The notes under the pieces were generated by a model that worked only from the letters and a program-made list of their open reading frames with translations, had not been told where the DNA came from and did no database searches. The position numbers were made by a program, and so were the translations under genes. Positions 62,230-64,000 of a stretch of DNA of 64,000 nt are shown here, in pieces. This DNA comes from Natronococcus occultus SP4 (GTDB lineage: Archaea > Halobacteriota > Halobacteria > Halobacteriales > Natrialbaceae): positions 2,409,001-2,473,000 of the forward strand of contig NC_019974.1 in assembly GCF_000328685.1 (NCBI RefSeq), written 5' to 3'. Within the stretch, counting starts at the first letter, position 1. Every line of letters begins with the position of its first letter.

Positions 62230-63312
62230 ATGGACGTCAGAACCACGTTCTTCGCCCTCCTCCTTCTGTCCCTCGCGGCGGTCACGACGCTTATCCTCGC
62301 GCCGCTGTTGCAGTACGTGCTCGCCGCCGCGTTGCTCGCGTTCGTGCTCTTCCCGGCCCACGAGCGCCTCGAGCGACGGATCGGCTCCCGGCCGTCGGCG
62401 CTCGTCCTCACCGGCGTCGCCATCGTCGCCGCGGTCATTCCGCTTCTCTATCTCTCGATCGTCACCGTCCAGACGGTGTTTACCTTCCTGAATCGGTTCG
62501 ACGAGGCTGCAGCCATCGAGACGGCGAGCGAGTGGGCGGTCGAACTCGGAATCGATCCCGAACTTGTCGCGACGATGCGCGCACAGCTGCTCACCGAAGT
62601 GAACGGACTGTTCGACGGCGCCGTCGACGTCGCGCTGGGGGAGCTGGTCGGGTTGCTCGACGCGAGCGTCCGAATGGGGTTAGGGATGCTGGTGCTCGTC
62701 TTTCTGCTGTACTACCTGCTCGCCGACGGTCGGACGTTCGTCGGCTGGCTGGCGGAGGTGTCGCCACTCGAGAACGAGGTGCGCGACGAGCTGTTCACCG
62801 AGGTCGACGTCGTCACCTGGGCGGTGATCAAGAGCCACGTCTTCGTCGCCGTCGTCGAGGGGCTGCTCGGCGGACTCGGGTTCTACCTGCTGGGCGTCCC
62901 CAACGTCGCCTTCTGGACGATCGTTATGGTCGTCGTCTCCTTCCTGCCGGCGATCGGCGTCTGGCTCGTCTGGGGGCCTGCGGTTGCCTACCTCCTGATG
63001 ACCGCCGGACCGCTCCCGGCGATCGCGCTGTTGCTGTACGGGATCGCCGTCCTCTCAGTCGTCGACAACTACCTGCGGGCGATCTTCGTCGACCGGCGAA
63101 CCGGACTCCACCCCGCGGTCGTCCTGATCGGCGTCATCGGCGGGATCTACCTGCTGGGGATCATGGGACTGTTCCTCGGCCCGGTGTTGCTCGCGGTGTT
63201 CAAGGCCGGCCTGAACGTCTTCAACGAGACCGCGCTCACGACGGACGATCTCCACCTGGAGTCGTCAGCCACGGAGCGTCCGAACACCGATCCCGGGACC
63301 GCCGACGATTGA
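62230..63312 (+). CDS. AI-2E family transporter (TqsA/PerM-like)
   Basis: This is a 360-residue membrane protein with about eight segments. Family-typical stretches are PAHERLERRIGSRPSALVLTG near residue 40, a large central loop, ITKSHVFVAVVEG-like WAVIKSHVFVAVVEGLLGGLGF, VSFLPAIGVWLVWGPAV, and DNYLRAIFVDRRTGLHPAVVLIGVIGG. Bacterial members export signals or act as antiporters; the archaeal role is unknown. TTTACATA about 20-26 nt before ATG 62230 is a likely TATA box. Confidence 0.88.
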   Translation: MDVRTTFFALLLLSLAAVTTLILAPLLQYVLAAALLAFVLFPAHERLERRIGSRPSALVLTGVAIVAAVIPLLYLSIVTVQTVFTFLNRFDEAAAIETASEWAVELGIDPELVATMRAQLLTEVNGLFDGAVDVALGELVGLLDASVRMGLGMLVLVFLLYYLLADGRTFVGWLAEVSPLENEVRDELFTEVDVVTWAVIKSHVFVAVVEGLLGGLGFYLLGVPNVAFWTIVMVVVSFLPAIGVWLVWGPAVAYLLMTAGPLPAIALLLYGIAVLSVVDNYLRAIFVDRRTGLHPAVVLIGVIGGIYLLGIMGLFLGPVLLAVFKAGLNVFNETALTTDDLHLESSATERPNTDPGTADD

Positions 63313-63383
63313 CGTCAGTCGGAGCCGTCGGCGTTGTAGCAGCTTCAATGGCCACGAAAAGCAAGCCGAAGGTGGAAGACTGG

Positions 63384-63572
63384 TTACCGGTCCTCGTCGG
63401 CGGGGACCGAAGGCTGCTCGTCCTCGAGTTCCGCTAGCCGTTGCTTGGCGTCGTAGCGGATGTATCCCGAGAGGACCGCAAGCACAACCACGACAAAGGC
63501 GGGGACGCCGAACAGCAGGGTTACCATTGCCAGAACCGACAGCAGCTCCGTACTGACGAGCGCGATCCACAT
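63384..63572 (-). CDS. Small single-pass or two-helix membrane protein
   Basis: This 62-residue frame from ATG 63572 has VSTELLSVLAMVTLLFGVPAFVVVVLAVLSGYI as one long or two short hydrophobic segments and an acidic tail YDAKQRLAELEDEQPS. Haloarchaeal small membrane proteins like this are widespread but uncharacterised. Confidence 0.6.
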   Translation of the reverse strand: MWIALVSTELLSVLAMVTLLFGVPAFVVVVLAVLSGYIRYDAKQRLAELEDEQPSVPADEDR

Positions 63573-63597
63573 GGGTCCCCGAACGGGCCCGACGGAT

Positions 63598-64000
63598 TTA
63601 GTTTCGCGGGTCAGACGACCCGCCGGAGAACGCCCCTAGACTCGACTGGACGCCGGCCGCCAGCTCCGACTTGCGCCGCAGGCGCTCGAACGATATTGGC
63701 AGCTGTGGCGCGATCGAGGCGATCGCACCGTGGAACGTCTCGGCCTCGCCGTACTCGCCGGCGAGCGTCTCCCTGCTCTCGGGGGCTAACCCGCTTGCCT
63801 TCCCAGGGACGCCGTCGAAGGCGTTGCGGACGCTCTCGCGGACCTGCCAGACGCCGACCGGTGCCCAGTAGTCGTCGCTGACTTCCCGGAGGACCAGACA
63901 CTTCGCCTGGCGGCCGATCGACTCGAGGTGCTCCAAGACGCCCAGGCGGGCGGCGTAGTAGGCGCCCGCGGTCTCCTCGACGTAGCTGGTCCGGCCCTCG
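63598..64000 (-). CDS. Nre-family DNA repair protein, C-terminal part (cut by window edge)
   Basis: The minus strand is open from the window edge to a stop at 63598 (about 133 residues). EGRTSYVEETAGAYYAARLGVLEHLE, RQAKCLVLREVSDDYWAPVGVWQVRESVRNAF and AETFHGAIASIAPQL match the C-terminal domain of archaeal NreA/NreB proteins, which act in DNA repair with PCNA. The very end has QSSLGAFS, a PCNA-box-like QxxLxxF whose last aromatic is Ser. The N-terminal zinc finger lies outside the window. Confidence 0.85.
   Translation of the reverse strand, partial: EGRTSYVEETAGAYYAARLGVLEHLESIGRQAKCLVLREVSDDYWAPVGVWQVRESVRNAFDGVPGKASGLAPESRETLAGEYGEAETFHGAIASIAPQLPISFERLRRKSELAAGVQSSLGAFSGGSSDPRN

Overview
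This window is chromosomal DNA from a halophilic archaeon (class Halobacteria). The evidence is very high G+C, proteins rich in Asp and Glu, short A+T-rich TATA elements about 25-30 nt upstream of many starts (often leaderless), a thermosome, Spt5/SecE, a 16S-tRNAAla-23S-5S-tRNACys rRNA operon with archaeal processing stems, Tat-type signal peptides and haloarchaeal glucose dehydrogenase and gluconate dehydratase. The LeuRS type recalls Natrialbaceae, but genus cannot be fixed from this window alone.

Layout. 0-12 kb is core: the end of endA, a NucS-domain/zinc-finger protein, HD phosphohydrolases, a phnDCE uptake operon, a MazG-like pyrophosphatase, the thermosome, an ornithine cyclodeaminase-family enzyme, a sugar porter and a YqjF-like gene whose 3' end runs into a remnant of an IS200/IS605-type end. 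12-16.5 kb holds leuS, hsp20 and a Bcp peroxiredoxin. 16.5-23.8 kb is an accessory zone with visibly lower G+C. It has two divergent ABC exporter pairs, a CPBP intramembrane protease and a 25-codon ORF with its own TATA box. Next comes a small decayed element flanked by a degenerate copy of the tRNA-Cys 3' end; it carries a SWIM zinc-finger gene, a broken nucleotidyltransferase gene and that gene's small partner. 23.8-29.4 kb is the rRNA operon, entirely on the minus strand.

29.5-40 kb is a sugar block: two GH15 enzymes, KDPG/KDG aldolase, glucose dehydrogenase and gluconate dehydratase. These are steps of the haloarchaeal semi-phosphorylative Entner-Doudoroff route from alpha-glucans to pyruvate and glyceraldehyde-3-phosphate; the KDG kinase is not in the window. 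NikR and cupin genes sit on one side. A truncated, frameshifted phosphotransferase pseudogene next to an A+T-rich scar lies inside the block. 40-48 kb holds an HtrA-like protease, an F420-type oxidoreductase, SecE-Spt5, a decayed DUF389-like gene, a PHP protein, a Mut7-C protein and PolX. 47.5-64 kb is mostly housekeeping and membrane genes: AN1-rhomboid, endonuclease V, SDR, SLC13 and MFS transporters, UspA, ArsA/Get3-like ATPase, aminotransferase, PncC, a CPBP-like protein, an AI-2E family protein, and the 3' part of an Nre DNA-repair gene at the right edge.

The best candidate for an undescribed system is the divergent ABC/CPBP/small-ORF cassette at 16.5-21.4 kb. It resembles peptide maturation-export-immunity loci but lacks any recognised modification enzyme. 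The tRNA-Cys-associated element beside it is the clearest mobile-DNA signature.
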